64,000 nucleotides of DNA from Arthrobacter silvisoli. Its GTDB lineage: Bacteria; Actinomycetota; Actinomycetes; Actinomycetales; Micrococcaceae. Shown piece after piece: positions 20,869 through 29,522 of this stretch (the stretch's first letter is position 1; each line of letters begins with the position of its first letter). Under the pieces are notes generated by a model, which saw only the letters and a list, made by a program, of their open reading frames with translations, was not told where the DNA came from and made no database searches. The DNA is taken from positions 44,389 to 108,388 of the forward strand of contig NZ_QRCU01000017.1 of assembly GCF_003369445.1 (NCBI RefSeq). Direction: 5' to 3'. Position numbers and translations under genes: made by a program.

Positions 20869-20885
20869 GAAGCCACAGTGGCTGC

Positions 20886-22574
20886 ATGACTGATTTCCCG
20901 CGCCGTTCCCTCCTCAAAAGCTCCCTGGCCGCCCTCGCCGTTTCCGGCGGCATCACGGCCGCCGGGACCGCGCCCACGCAGGCTGCCCCGGCTGGCATCC
21001 CCCTCGTCCGCAAGCGACTCACCCTGCCCAGCGGCATCGCCAGCGGGGACGTCACCTCCTCTTCAGCCGTTCTCTGGTCCCGCGCCTCCGGGCAGGGCCG
21101 GATCACCGCCACCCTGCGCGCCGTTGACGACGCCGGCAACATCCTGCGCGGTCCCCTCGCCTTCAACCGGGTGCTGCGCGGGCCCTGGGCAACGGAGGCC
21201 AGCGACTTCACTGCCAAGATCCACGCGGACCGCCTCCCGGCCGGCACCCGTTTCGCTTACACCCTCGGTTTCGAGGACGACGGCGGCGCCCTCAGTGAGA
21301 CGCAGCAGGGCACCTTCCGCACGGCACCGGGCAGCGGTGGAGGTACCTACGGCAGCGGCACCTCCGGCAGCGGTGCGGGGGCGGCGGCAGGCGGCGGCGC
21401 GCCGTCGTCGGGCACGCAAAGCTTCGTCTGGACCGGCGACACCGCCGGCCAGGGCTGGGGCATCAACCAGGACATCGGCGGGATGCGTGGCTACCAGGCC
21501 ATGCACCAGACCCGCCCGGACTTCTTCATCCACTCGGGCGACACCATCTACGCGGACGGCCCCATCGCCGCCACAGTCACCGAAAAGGACGGGCAACTCT
21601 GGCGCAACATCGTCACCGAGGAAGTCTCCAAGGTGGCCGAAACCCTCAAGGAATTCCGCGGCCGGCACCGCTACAACTCGATGGACGCGAACATGCGGGC
21701 CCTGTTCGCCGACGTCCCGGTCATCGCCCAGTGGGACGACCACGAGACCCACAACAACTGGTACCCGGGCCAGATCATCGACGACGCGCGTTACACCGAG
21801 CGGAACGTCAACGTCCTCGCTGCGCGCGGCCGCCAGGCGTGGCAGGAGAACATGCCGATCTCGGACAGCGCCGCGCTCTGGCGTCCGGGAACGTTCGACG
21901 GCGGCAGCTACCAGCCCGCCCGCATCTACCGGAAGATCTCCCGCGGACCTCAGCTGGACGTCTTCTGCCTGGACATGCGCACCTTCAAATCCCCCAACAC
22001 GGACGGCAAAGAACCGTACGCCACCCGTATCCTCGGCCAGGAACAGCTCGACTGGCTGATCCGTGAAGTCCGGAACTCCACGGCCACCTGGAAGGTCATC
22101 GCCGCGGACCTGCCGCTGGGCATCATCGTGCCGGACGGGCCGGTGAACCAGGAAAGCCTGTCCAACCGGGAGGACGGCGCGCCGCTGGGCCGGGAACTGG
22201 AAATCGCCGGCGTCCTCAGTGCCTTCAAGCGGCATGGGGTGAAGAACACCGTGTGGCTGACGGCGGACGTGCACTACTGCGCCGCGCACCACTACTCCCC
22301 GGAGCGGGCCGCGTTCACCGACTTCGATCCGTTCTGGGAGTTCGTGGCCGGGCCCATCAACGCCGGGTCCTTCGGCCCCAACGCGATGGATGGCACCTTC
22401 GGCCCCGAGGTGGTCTTCTCCAAGGCCGGCCGCTTCGCCGGCGAATCCCCGCGCGACGGCGAGAACCAGTACTTCGGGCACGTGGAACTTGGAACCGACG
22501 ACACCTTCAACGTGAGCCTGCGCAACGCCAACGGTGCGGTGCTGTTCCGAAAGACCCTGACGCCGCAGCGCTGA
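20886..22574 (+). CDS. phoD: Alkaline phosphatase D family protein, Tat-exported
   Basis: A 562-residue PhoD-type phosphomonoesterase/diesterase releasing phosphate outside the cell. The N-terminus carries a twin-arginine signal (RRSLLKSSLAALAVSGG) with cleavage after a TQAAPA-like site. A PhoD N-terminal domain (GIASGDVTSSSAVLWSRA) is followed by an unusual Gly/Ser-rich linker of about 30 residues. The metallophosphatase domain carries HSGDTIYADGP, AQWDDHETHNNW and TADVHYCAAHHY. No Shine-Dalgarno is seen. A putative PHO box lies just upstream. Confidence 0.92.
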   Translation: MTDFPRRSLLKSSLAALAVSGGITAAGTAPTQAAPAGIPLVRKRLTLPSGIASGDVTSSSAVLWSRASGQGRITATLRAVDDAGNILRGPLAFNRVLRGPWATEASDFTAKIHADRLPAGTRFAYTLGFEDDGGALSETQQGTFRTAPGSGGGTYGSGTSGSGAGAAAGGGAPSSGTQSFVWTGDTAGQGWGINQDIGGMRGYQAMHQTRPDFFIHSGDTIYADGPIAATVTEKDGQLWRNIVTEEVSKVAETLKEFRGRHRYNSMDANMRALFADVPVIAQWDDHETHNNWYPGQIIDDARYTERNVNVLAARGRQAWQENMPISDSAALWRPGTFDGGSYQPARIYRKISRGPQLDVFCLDMRTFKSPNTDGKEPYATRILGQEQLDWLIREVRNSTATWKVIAADLPLGIIVPDGPVNQESLSNREDGAPLGRELEIAGVLSAFKRHGVKNTVWLTADVHYCAAHHYSPERAAFTDFDPFWEFVAGPINAGSFGPNAMDGTFGPEVVFSKAGRFAGESPRDGENQYFGHVELGTDDTFNVSLRNANGAVLFRKTLTPQR

Positions 22575-22749
22575 GCCTCCCTTGGCCCAACCAACTGGCC
22601 GCAGATGTCGTTATGAGCGCTCAACACGTTTACTGCCAGTCAGTTGGGCGGGACGGGGCGGGCAGCACCCGGCGCCGAAGCGGGCGCCGTTGCCAAATTG
22701 CATCCTGCGACACGCTCGTTTTGGCTGCAGCCGGTGATAGTTTCCGGAC

Positions 22750-23814
22750 ATGGAGAAATGGCTCAGCGCCGAATTCCTGAAAAGCCTCCTGCACGGTCGC
22801 AGGGCAGTCGTCACCGCACTTGCGGCGGTGCTGGTGCTCGGCATGGTGGCCGCGGGCATCCTCGTGAGCGTCAACCGGCCCGCGCCACCCGCCGCAGCAC
22901 CGTCGAGCCAAGGGTCGGAGCCCGGTATCACCGTGCCGCCCGGATCCCTGCTCAAAGCAGACCGGCCCACGCCGCCGCTGGCATTGCCAGACCTGCCTTC
23001 CGGACCAGTCAATGTCCTGGTGATCGGCAGCGACATCCGCGGCAACGCCAAGGAGGCCGCCAAGCAGGCGGCCGCCACCGGCGGGCAGGTGGACCAGCGT
23101 TCCGACACCATGATGCTCATGCACATCCCGGGCGATCGGCGGAAGGTCTACGGCATCTCGATCATGCGCGACCTCTGGGTGGACATCCCGGGCTACGGCG
23201 GTTCCAAGATCAACGCGAGCCTGCAGTTCGGCGGCCCTGCCTTGGTGGAGAAAACCATCGAGGGCCTGCTGCATACCAAGATCCAGTACACCGTGATGGT
23301 GGACTTCAACACCTTCAGGGACATCGTGGACGGCCTGGGCGGCATCGACGTGAACGTCCCCACCGACTTCACCGCCGCGGTGGACACCCAGCACCACTTC
23401 ACCAAGGGCATCAACCACCTCAACGGCCAGCAGGCGCTGGAATTCGTCCGCGAGCGCCACGCGTTCCCGGACGGCGACTACCAGCGGGTGCGGAACCAGC
23501 AGGAGTTCATCCGCGCAGTCATGGCCAAGCTGCGCAACTCCGGAATCCTCAAGGACGCCGGAAAGACCCTCGCGTTCATCACCAAGGTGGCCCCCAAACT
23601 GATCCTCGACAACGGACTCGACGTCATGAAACTCGCGGGCCTGGCCTACGCGCTGCGCGGCATCGACCCGCGGACGGCGTCCTTCATGACCCTCCCGACG
23701 GCGGGAACCGGCACGTCGGCGGACGGCCAGTCGATCGTCGTGCCCGACTACGACGGCATCGCCCAGGTCGCCGACGCGCTGGCCAAGGACCGGCTTGGCC
23801 AGCTCCCCAAATAG
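22750..23814 (+). CDS. LytR-CpsA-Psr (LCP) family cell wall ligase
   Basis: A 354-residue membrane-anchored LCP enzyme, the family that attaches teichoic acids or arabinogalactan-like polymers to peptidoglycan. A cytoplasmic N-terminus and one TM helix (about residues 20-42) precede a Pro-rich linker. The LCP domain has NVLVIGSDIRG, RSDTMMLMHIPG, the Arg/Asp motif SIMRDLWVDIPG and ALEFVRERHAF, covering the pyrophosphate-binding arginines. No ribosome site; TAGTTT at 22738-22743 is 6 nt from the ATG, fitting a leaderless start. Confidence 0.92.
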   Translation: MEKWLSAEFLKSLLHGRRAVVTALAAVLVLGMVAAGILVSVNRPAPPAAAPSSQGSEPGITVPPGSLLKADRPTPPLALPDLPSGPVNVLVIGSDIRGNAKEAAKQAAATGGQVDQRSDTMMLMHIPGDRRKVYGISIMRDLWVDIPGYGGSKINASLQFGGPALVEKTIEGLLHTKIQYTVMVDFNTFRDIVDGLGGIDVNVPTDFTAAVDTQHHFTKGINHLNGQQALEFVRERHAFPDGDYQRVRNQQEFIRAVMAKLRNSGILKDAGKTLAFITKVAPKLILDNGLDVMKLAGLAYALRGIDPRTASFMTLPTAGTGTSADGQSIVVPDYDGIAQVADALAKDRLGQLPK

Positions 23815-23850
23815 CCGTCTCCCCCAGTAGCGAACGCCCGCCGTTTCGCC

Positions 23851-23884
23851 GCAGCTGCTCTATATATGCAGCTGCTCTATATAT
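23851..23884. repeat. Tandem 17-bp duplication at the ptrB promoter
   Basis: GCAGCTGCTCTATATAT occurs twice, back to back, at 23851-23867 and 23868-23884, with no mismatch. Each unit contains a TATATAT -10-like core. The second core (TATATT, 23880-23885) ends 6 nt before the ATG at 23892, the leaderless spacing seen at other genes here. Confidence 0.9.
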
Positions 23885-23891
23885 TGAGTCC

Positions 23892-26111
23892 ATGACCCAG
23901 ACTCCGCTCCAGAACACCACGGCCGTACCGCCTGTCGCCAAGAAGGTCCCGTCCACCCGGGAGCACCACGGGGACGTCTTCGTGGACAACTACGAGTGGC
24001 TGCGGGAGAAGGAATCCCCCGAGGTCGTGGAGCACCTCAAGGCCGAGAACGCCTACCAGGAAGCCGTGACGGCGCACCAGGAACCGCTGCGCGAGGCCAT
24101 CTTCCAGGAGATCAAGGGGCGCACCCTGGAAACAGATCTTTCGGTGCCGGGCCGCAAGGACAGCTGGTGGTACTACACGCGCTCGGTGGAGGGCAAGGAG
24201 TACGGCATCCAGTGCCGCGTACGGGCGCAGGACTCCGGCGATCCGGTGGCCGACTGGACCCCGCCCGCCGTCGAGCCGGGCATCGACCTCCCGGGTGAGG
24301 AAATCCTGCTGGACGGCAACGCCGAAGCCGAGGGCAAACCGTTCTTCTCCGTGGGCGGCACCGCGGTGACCGTCGACGGAAACCTGTACGCCTACGCCGT
24401 GGACAACGCCGGCGACGAACGCTTCACGGTCCGCGTCAAGGACCTGCGCAGCGGCGGGCTCCTGCCGGACGTGATCGAGAACGCCTTCTACGGTCTGGCC
24501 TTCTCCCCCGACGGCACCCGGCTGTTCTACACCGTGGTGGACGACGCATGGCGGCCCTACCAGGTCAAGTCCCACGTGCTGGGTACGCCCGTGGAGCAGG
24601 ACGAAGTGCTGTACCAGGAGGACGATCCGGCCATGTGGCTCGGCTTCGAGCTCTCCTCGGACCGCCGCCACTTGGTGCTGAGCATCGGCTGCTCCGAATT
24701 CAGCGAAACGCGCCTGCTGCGCTTTGACGCCTACGACGCCGGCCTCTCCACCGTGATTTCCCGCGACGAGCACCTGCTGTACGAGGCCGAGCCGTTCCTC
24801 CTGGAGGCCCTCGACGGCAGCAAGGCGGAAACCATTCTGCTCACGCACAACAAGGACGCCATCAACTCAATGGTCTCCGTGGCGGACCCGGCCGAATTCG
24901 CCAAGCCGCTCGCCGAACAGCACTGGCGCACCGTCGTCGGGCATTCCGACGACGTCCGCGTCAACGGCGCGGGTGTCACCGCCACGCACCTGCTCGTCTC
25001 GGTCCGGCAGGACACCATCGAGCGGGTCCAGGTGATCCCGCTCGCCGGCCTCGGCACCCCGGAGCAGGCCGCCGCAGTGGAGCCGGCCTTCGACGAAGAG
25101 CTCTACACCGCAGGGGTTTCCGGCTCGGACTACGAGGCCCCGGTGGTCCGCATGGGCTACACCTCCTATTTCACGCCGTCGCGGGTGTACGACTTCGTGC
25201 TCCCCACCGCGGACCAGCCGGAGGGCGAGCTGCTGCTGCGCAAGGAAAGCCCGGTGCTCGGCGGCTATTCCGCAAGCGACTACGTCGCCACCCGCGAATG
25301 GGCAACGGCCGACGACGGCACCCGGGTGCCGCTGTCGGTGCTGCGGCACGCCTCGGTCGCGCAGGATTCGACGGCGGCCGGCCTGGTGTACGGGTACGGG
25401 TCCTATGAGGTGAGCATGGATCCCGGCTTCGGCGTGGCGCGGCTGTCCCTTTTGGACCGCGGCATCGTGATGGTGATCGCGCATATCCGCGGCGGTGGCG
25501 AACTCGGCCGGCACTGGTACGAGGACGGCAAGAAGCTCAACAAGAAGAACACGTTCACGGACTTCGTGGCGGCCACGGACTGGCTGGCGGGATCGGGCTG
25601 GGTGGCACCGGGCCGGATCGCCGCGATGGGCGGCTCGGCGGGCGGCCTGCTGATGGGGGCCGTGGCCAACCTCGCCCCCGAAAAGTATGCGGCCGTGGTT
25701 GCGCAGGTACCGTTCGTGGACGCACTGACCACCATCCTGGACCCGGAGCTTCCGTTGTCCGCGCTGGAGTGGGAAGAGTGGGGCAACCCCATCACCGACC
25801 CCGAGGTGTACGCGTACATGAAGTCCTACAGCCCGTACGAGAACATCCGGGCTGCGGCGTACCCGAAGATTGCCGCGGTGACGTCCTTCAACGACACCCG
25901 CGTGCTCTACGTGGAACCGGCCAAGTGGGTGCAGGCGCTGCGCGAAACCACCACCGGCCCCGAACCCGTGGTGATGAAGATCGAGATGGACGGCGGGCAC
26001 GGCGGGGCCTCCGGCAGGTACGTGCAATGGCGCGAACGGGCCTGGGACTATGCCTTCGTGGCAGATTCGCTGGGCGCCACCGAACTGCTGCCGGGCGCCG
26101 GGCTCAAGTAG
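23892..26111 (+). CDS. ptrB: Oligopeptidase B / S9 family prolyl oligopeptidase
   Basis: A 739-residue serine peptidase of family S9A that cleaves short peptides, classically after basic residues. An N-terminal beta-propeller region (about residues 1-400) precedes the hydrolase domain. Visible are HIRGGGELGRHWYEDGKKL, the nucleophile GGSAGGLLMG, the Asp in SFNDTRV and the His in DGGHGG. The start ATG 23892 gives the family N-terminus (PPVAKKVPSTREHHGDVF). The same frame runs open far upstream through the LCP gene, but that is a shadow. A long hairpin terminator follows. Confidence 0.9.
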   Translation: MTQTPLQNTTAVPPVAKKVPSTREHHGDVFVDNYEWLREKESPEVVEHLKAENAYQEAVTAHQEPLREAIFQEIKGRTLETDLSVPGRKDSWWYYTRSVEGKEYGIQCRVRAQDSGDPVADWTPPAVEPGIDLPGEEILLDGNAEAEGKPFFSVGGTAVTVDGNLYAYAVDNAGDERFTVRVKDLRSGGLLPDVIENAFYGLAFSPDGTRLFYTVVDDAWRPYQVKSHVLGTPVEQDEVLYQEDDPAMWLGFELSSDRRHLVLSIGCSEFSETRLLRFDAYDAGLSTVISRDEHLLYEAEPFLLEALDGSKAETILLTHNKDAINSMVSVADPAEFAKPLAEQHWRTVVGHSDDVRVNGAGVTATHLLVSVRQDTIERVQVIPLAGLGTPEQAAAVEPAFDEELYTAGVSGSDYEAPVVRMGYTSYFTPSRVYDFVLPTADQPEGELLLRKESPVLGGYSASDYVATREWATADDGTRVPLSVLRHASVAQDSTAAGLVYGYGSYEVSMDPGFGVARLSLLDRGIVMVIAHIRGGGELGRHWYEDGKKLNKKNTFTDFVAATDWLAGSGWVAPGRIAAMGGSAGGLLMGAVANLAPEKYAAVVAQVPFVDALTTILDPELPLSALEWEEWGNPITDPEVYAYMKSYSPYENIRAAAYPKIAAVTSFNDTRVLYVEPAKWVQALRETTTGPEPVVMKIEMDGGHGGASGRYVQWRERAWDYAFVADSLGATELLPGAGLK

Positions 26112-26129
26112 CCAGTAGTCCCTTCTCTG

Positions 26130-26186
26130 TCGATTGCTCCGCAACTGCCGTTTGGCTGCCCGGAACGACAGTTGCGGAGCGATCGA
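26130..26186. terminator. Bidirectional hairpin terminator between ptrB and GNAT gene
   Basis: An 18-bp inverted repeat with a single mismatch: TCGATTGCTCCGCAACTG (26130-26147) and CAGTTGCGGAGCGATCGA (26169-26186), with a 21-nt loop. It lies between the stops of two convergent genes. Confidence 0.8.
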
Positions 26187-26189
26187 TGT

Positions 26190-26741
26190 TCAGCGCCGGC
26201 GCCATTCGGAGTCGAGCATCGCGTAGATCAGCTCCGTGGACCACTGGCCCTTGTAATGCCAGTTGTCCACGAGCGTCGCTTCCCGCCGCATGCCAAGCCT
26301 TTCGCAGATCCCGGCTGAGCCCGTGTTGAGCGCATCCAACTTGGCGTCGATGCGGTGGAACATCAGGGTCTCGAACCCCAGCCGCAGCACCGCCTCCGCC
26401 GCCTCCGTGGCGTAGCCGTGCCCGCGTCCTTCCGGTGCCATGATCCAGCCGATTTCGGCCTGGCCGGTGCCGGGAAGCCATTTGAGCACCACTTCGCCGA
26501 TGAGCCCGGGGTGGTCCGCACGCTCGATGGCCAGGCAGATCCAGTCGCCTTCCTTCTCGAAGCTGAAGTTGGCGTAGCGGCCCAGGGCTTCCATGGCCTG
26601 GGTGAGGCTCAGTTCGGGCCGGAGCAGGAACCTCGCCGTCTCCGGCAAGGACTGGTAGGCGTGGAAACGCTCGAGGTCCCCGGCTTCGAAGCGGCGCAGC
26701 AGCAGCCGCTCGGTGCGGAGGGGCAAATCGATGCTTGGCAT
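26190..26741 (-). CDS. GNAT family N-acetyltransferase
   Basis: A 183-residue RimJ/RimL-like acetyltransferase. The N-terminus LRTERLLLRRFEAGDLERFH and the acetyl-CoA-binding PEGRGHGYATEAAEAVLR (Q/RxxGxG/A type) are diagnostic. The target, a protein N-terminus or a small amine, is unknown. No ribosome site at a usual distance; TAGCCT (minus, 26748-26753) is 6 nt before the ATG, as in other leaderless candidates here. Confidence 0.88.
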   Translation of the reverse strand: MPSIDLPLRTERLLLRRFEAGDLERFHAYQSLPETARFLLRPELSLTQAMEALGRYANFSFEKEGDWICLAIERADHPGLIGEVVLKWLPGTGQAEIGWIMAPEGRGHGYATEAAEAVLRLGFETLMFHRIDAKLDALNTGSAGICERLGMRREATLVDNWHYKGQWSTELIYAMLDSEWRRR

Positions 26742-26783
26742 GCTCCGAGGCTACCCTTCCGGCCCACCCGGCCGTTGTGGCCC

Positions 26784-26829
26784 TTGACACTTCCGTCGAT
26801 CTGGGATTACCTAATGAACATTCGGTAAA
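26784..26829 (+). promoter_or_regulatory. paaIK(R) promoter with PaaR-type operator
   Basis: A perfect -35 box TTGACA (26784-26789) is followed after 17 bp by TTACCT (26807-26812). The dyad TTACC...GGTAA spans 26807-26828 and covers the -10. Read on the minus strand it is TTTACCGAATGTTCATT, matching the paaA and paaJ operators at 14 of 17 positions. Repression of paaI-paaK by PaaR is inferred. Confidence 0.75.
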
Positions 26830-26850
26830 TAAAACTGGAGGCAATGAGGC

Positions 26851-27357
26851 ATGACCGAGACCGCGCTTTCCGCTGTTCAAGGACACGGTGCAGTGCAGCA
26901 CCATCTGCTCAAGAACGACTATGCCTCCGAATGGATGGGACTCGAGGTCATCCGGCTCGACGACGGCCACGCCACGATCCGGATGACCTTGCGCAAGGAA
27001 ATGCTCAACGGCTTCGGCATGGCCCACGGCGGAATGATCTTCGCCTTCGGTGACACCGCCTTCGCGCTGGCGTGCAACCCCGCCCGCCCCACGCCGTCGC
27101 AAGCCCGCAACATCACGGTGGCTTCCGGCGTCGACATCAACTTCCTGCAGCCCTCGTTCAAGGGCCAGGTGATCACCGCCGTCGCGAACCGCCGGGCGCA
27201 CACCGGGCGCAGCGGTCTGTACGACGTGCAGATCTTTGCCGCGGACCCCGGCACCCTCGGCTCCCCCTCCGCGGACCCCAGCTCCGATGACCCCGCAGGC
27301 TACGGCGAACTCATCGCCGAGTTCCGTGGCCGCAGCCGCACCATCTCCAAGAAGTAG
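26851..27357 (+). CDS. paaI: Phenylacetyl-CoA pathway thioesterase
   Basis: A 168-residue hotdog-fold thioesterase that hydrolyses ring-hydroxylated or stalled phenylacetyl-CoA intermediates to free CoA. The active-site segment NGFGMAHGGMIFAFGDTAFA carries the catalytic Asp, and VASGVDINFLQPSFKG is typical of the family. TGGAGG precedes the start by 9 nt. A short Ser/Asp-rich insert precedes the C-terminal strand. paaK follows after 6 nt, so the two are co-transcribed. Confidence 0.93.
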   Translation: MTETALSAVQGHGAVQHHLLKNDYASEWMGLEVIRLDDGHATIRMTLRKEMLNGFGMAHGGMIFAFGDTAFALACNPARPTPSQARNITVASGVDINFLQPSFKGQVITAVANRRAHTGRSGLYDVQIFAADPGTLGSPSADPSSDDPAGYGELIAEFRGRSRTISKK

Positions 27358-27363
27358 GCAGAT

Positions 27364-28713
27364 ATGACCCAGAACAGCCCCACCCTCAACGCCACCCAGC
27401 AGGATGCCCCGCTGGACCGCGAGGAGACCATGTCCCGCGACGAGCTCGAGGCCCTCCAGCTCAGCCGCCTGCAGCACACCGTGGCCTACGCCTACGAGCG
27501 CGTGCCACTGTACAAGCGCAAGTTCGACGACGCCGGCGTCCACCCCTCGGACCTGCGCGAACTGGGCGACCTGGGCAAGTTCCCTTGCACCACCAAGGAA
27601 GACCTGCGCCTCGAGTACCCCTTCGGCATGTTCGCCGTGCCCCAGAACGAGGTGGCCCGCATCCATGCCAGCTCCGGCACCACGGGCCGCCCCACCGTGG
27701 TGGGCTACACGAAGAACGACCTCGCCAACTGGGCAAGCCTGGTGGCCCGCTCGCTGCGCGCCTCCGGCGTGCGTCCCGGCATGAAGGTCCACAACGCCTA
27801 CGGCTATGGCCTCTTCACCGGCGGCCTGGGCGCCCACGCCGGAGCCGAAGCGCTCGGCTGCACCGTCATCCCGATGTCCGGCGGCCAGACCGAGCGCCAG
27901 ATCCAGCTCATCCAGGACTTCCAGCCCGACGCCATCCTGGCCACGCCCACCTACCTGCTGACCATCGCGGACGCCATGGCCCACATGGGGATCGACCCGG
28001 CCTCCACTTCCCTCAAGTACGCCGTGCTGGGCGCCGAGCCGTGGACCGAGGAGATGCGCCACGAACTCGAAACCACCATGAACATCAAGGCCTGCGACAT
28101 CTACGGCCTTTCGGAAGTCATGGGCCCCGGCGTCGCAGGCGAGGCCGTGGAAACCCAGGACGGTTCGCACATCTGGGAGGACCACTTCCGCCCCGAGATC
28201 ATCGACCCCTTCGACCCCGGGCGCGGCCCTGCCTCAGTGCTGGGCGACGGCGAACCCGGCGAACTGGTCTTCACCTCGCTCACCAAGGAAGCGCTGCCGA
28301 TCATCCGCTACCGCACCAAGGACCTCACCCGCCTGCTGCCCGGTACCGCACGCCCGGCGCACCGCCGCATGGGGCGCATCACCGGCCGCAGCGACGACAT
28401 GATCATCCTGCGCGGGGTGAACCTGTTCCCCTCACAGATCGAGGAAATCGCCCTGCGCATTCCGGAGCTGAGCCCGCACTTCCAGTTGGAAATCACCCGC
28501 CCCGAGGGCAAGCGGATGGACACCCTCACCGTGAAGATCGAACGGCGCGAAGGCGTCTCACCCGAGGGCGGCACGACGGCGGGCCACGCCTTGCGCGAGC
28601 AGATCAAGATCCATGTGGGTTCTTCGTGCGTGATCGACGTCGTCGAACCGGGCTCGCTGGAACGCTCGAACGGCAAGCTGCGCCGGATCTACGATCTGCG
28701 GCCCAAGGGCTGA
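27364..28713 (+). CDS. paaK: Phenylacetate-CoA ligase
   Basis: A 449-residue adenylate-forming ligase that makes phenylacetyl-CoA from phenylacetate, ATP and CoA, the entry step of the pathway. The ATP motif SSGTTGRPTVVGYTKNDL, the AEPWTEEMRHELE region, IYGLSEVMGPG, and the hinge GRSDDMIILRGVNLFP are all in order. It follows paaI in the same transcript, with the regulator paaR 90 bp downstream. Length is normal for the family. Confidence 0.96.
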   Translation: MTQNSPTLNATQQDAPLDREETMSRDELEALQLSRLQHTVAYAYERVPLYKRKFDDAGVHPSDLRELGDLGKFPCTTKEDLRLEYPFGMFAVPQNEVARIHASSGTTGRPTVVGYTKNDLANWASLVARSLRASGVRPGMKVHNAYGYGLFTGGLGAHAGAEALGCTVIPMSGGQTERQIQLIQDFQPDAILATPTYLLTIADAMAHMGIDPASTSLKYAVLGAEPWTEEMRHELETTMNIKACDIYGLSEVMGPGVAGEAVETQDGSHIWEDHFRPEIIDPFDPGRGPASVLGDGEPGELVFTSLTKEALPIIRYRTKDLTRLLPGTARPAHRRMGRITGRSDDMIILRGVNLFPSQIEEIALRIPELSPHFQLEITRPEGKRMDTLTVKIERREGVSPEGGTTAGHALREQIKIHVGSSCVIDVVEPGSLERSNGKLRRIYDLRPKG

Positions 28714-28803
28714 CCACAGCAGGGAACCGGGCACCACAGCGAACTGCGCGCCACCGGGCGCAATCTAAACGGTCAGGGAACCGGACATGGGAAAATAGCG
28801 GAC

Positions 28804-29433
28804 ATGCCGAAGGAAACAGCAACAGCAAGCAAGCGCGGGCGGCCGGGCTACGACCAGCAGTCGGTGCTGCGCATCGCGGTCGACGTCTTCAACCGCCACG
28901 GCTACGATGCCACTTCCATGGGCATCCTGGCCGAGAACCTCGGCATTTCCAAGTCGGCGATCTACCACCACGTGCCGTCGAAGGGCGAGCTGCTCAAGCT
29001 CGCCCTCGACCACGCCCTGGGCGGCCTGGAAGCGATCCTGGAACAGCCGGAAGCCACCTCCGGTGCCGCCGATGCCCGGCTGGAGTTCGTGCTGCGGCAG
29101 ACCATCTCGGTCCTCGTGGAACGGCTTCCTTTCGTCACCCTGCTGCTGCGCCTGCGTGGCAATACGGAGATCGAGCGGAACGCCCTCGAGCGGCGCCGCG
29201 CCTTCGACCACAAGGTAGCCGCGCTGATTTCGGACGCCCGCGAGGAAGGCTCGCTGCGCCAGGACATCGATCCGCGCACGGTCACCCGGCTGCTGTTCGG
29301 CACCATCAACTCGATCGTGGAGTGGTACAAGCCGGGCGGTTCACTTTCCCCGCAGCGCCTGGCCGACGACGTCATCACCATGGCCTTCGACGGCCTGCAC
29401 GCCTCGGTCCCGGGAAACCTCCAACCACGTTAA
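28804..29433 (+). CDS. paaR: TetR family regulator, probable PaaR repressor
   Basis: A 209-residue TetR-type regulator. The helix-turn-helix is at residues ~35-60 (SMGILAENLGISKSAIYHHV, then PSKGELL), preceded by a basic N-terminus. The C-terminal domain would bind the inducer, expected to be phenylacetyl-CoA. Its place after paaIK and the four matching operators in the window support the PaaR call. No matching operator is seen directly before its own start, so autoregulation, if any, would come through readthrough from paaIK. Confidence 0.88.
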   Translation: MPKETATASKRGRPGYDQQSVLRIAVDVFNRHGYDATSMGILAENLGISKSAIYHHVPSKGELLKLALDHALGGLEAILEQPEATSGAADARLEFVLRQTISVLVERLPFVTLLLRLRGNTEIERNALERRRAFDHKVAALISDAREEGSLRQDIDPRTVTRLLFGTINSIVEWYKPGGSLSPQRLADDVITMAFDGLHASVPGNLQPR

Positions 29434-29522
29434 TTGCACAATGCGCGCCATGTTGCACTATATACAACTGGCTTTCCCACTGCTACGGTCTGTTTTCATA
29501 CCGAAACAGAAGGGAATATCGC

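Noticed and set aside
22644..23891. Long open plus-strand frame upstream of ptrB, giving a 1155-residue protein
   Set aside because: It is the +1 shadow of the LCP gene: Arg/Gly/Pro-rich low-complexity translation, no domain, and ptrB has a clear family N-terminus at 23892.
26742..28185. Long minus-strand frame (693 residues) antisense to paaI and paaK
   Set aside because: Composition is Gly/Val/His shadow sequence typical of antisense high-GC frames, with no motif; its 3' part only reads through the GNAT gene region in another frame.
27585..29522. Open frame upstream of the HAD phosphatase, giving a 1076-residue protein
   Set aside because: It is a shadow through paaK and paaR; the HAD gene has its own ribosome site and signal peptide at 29523.
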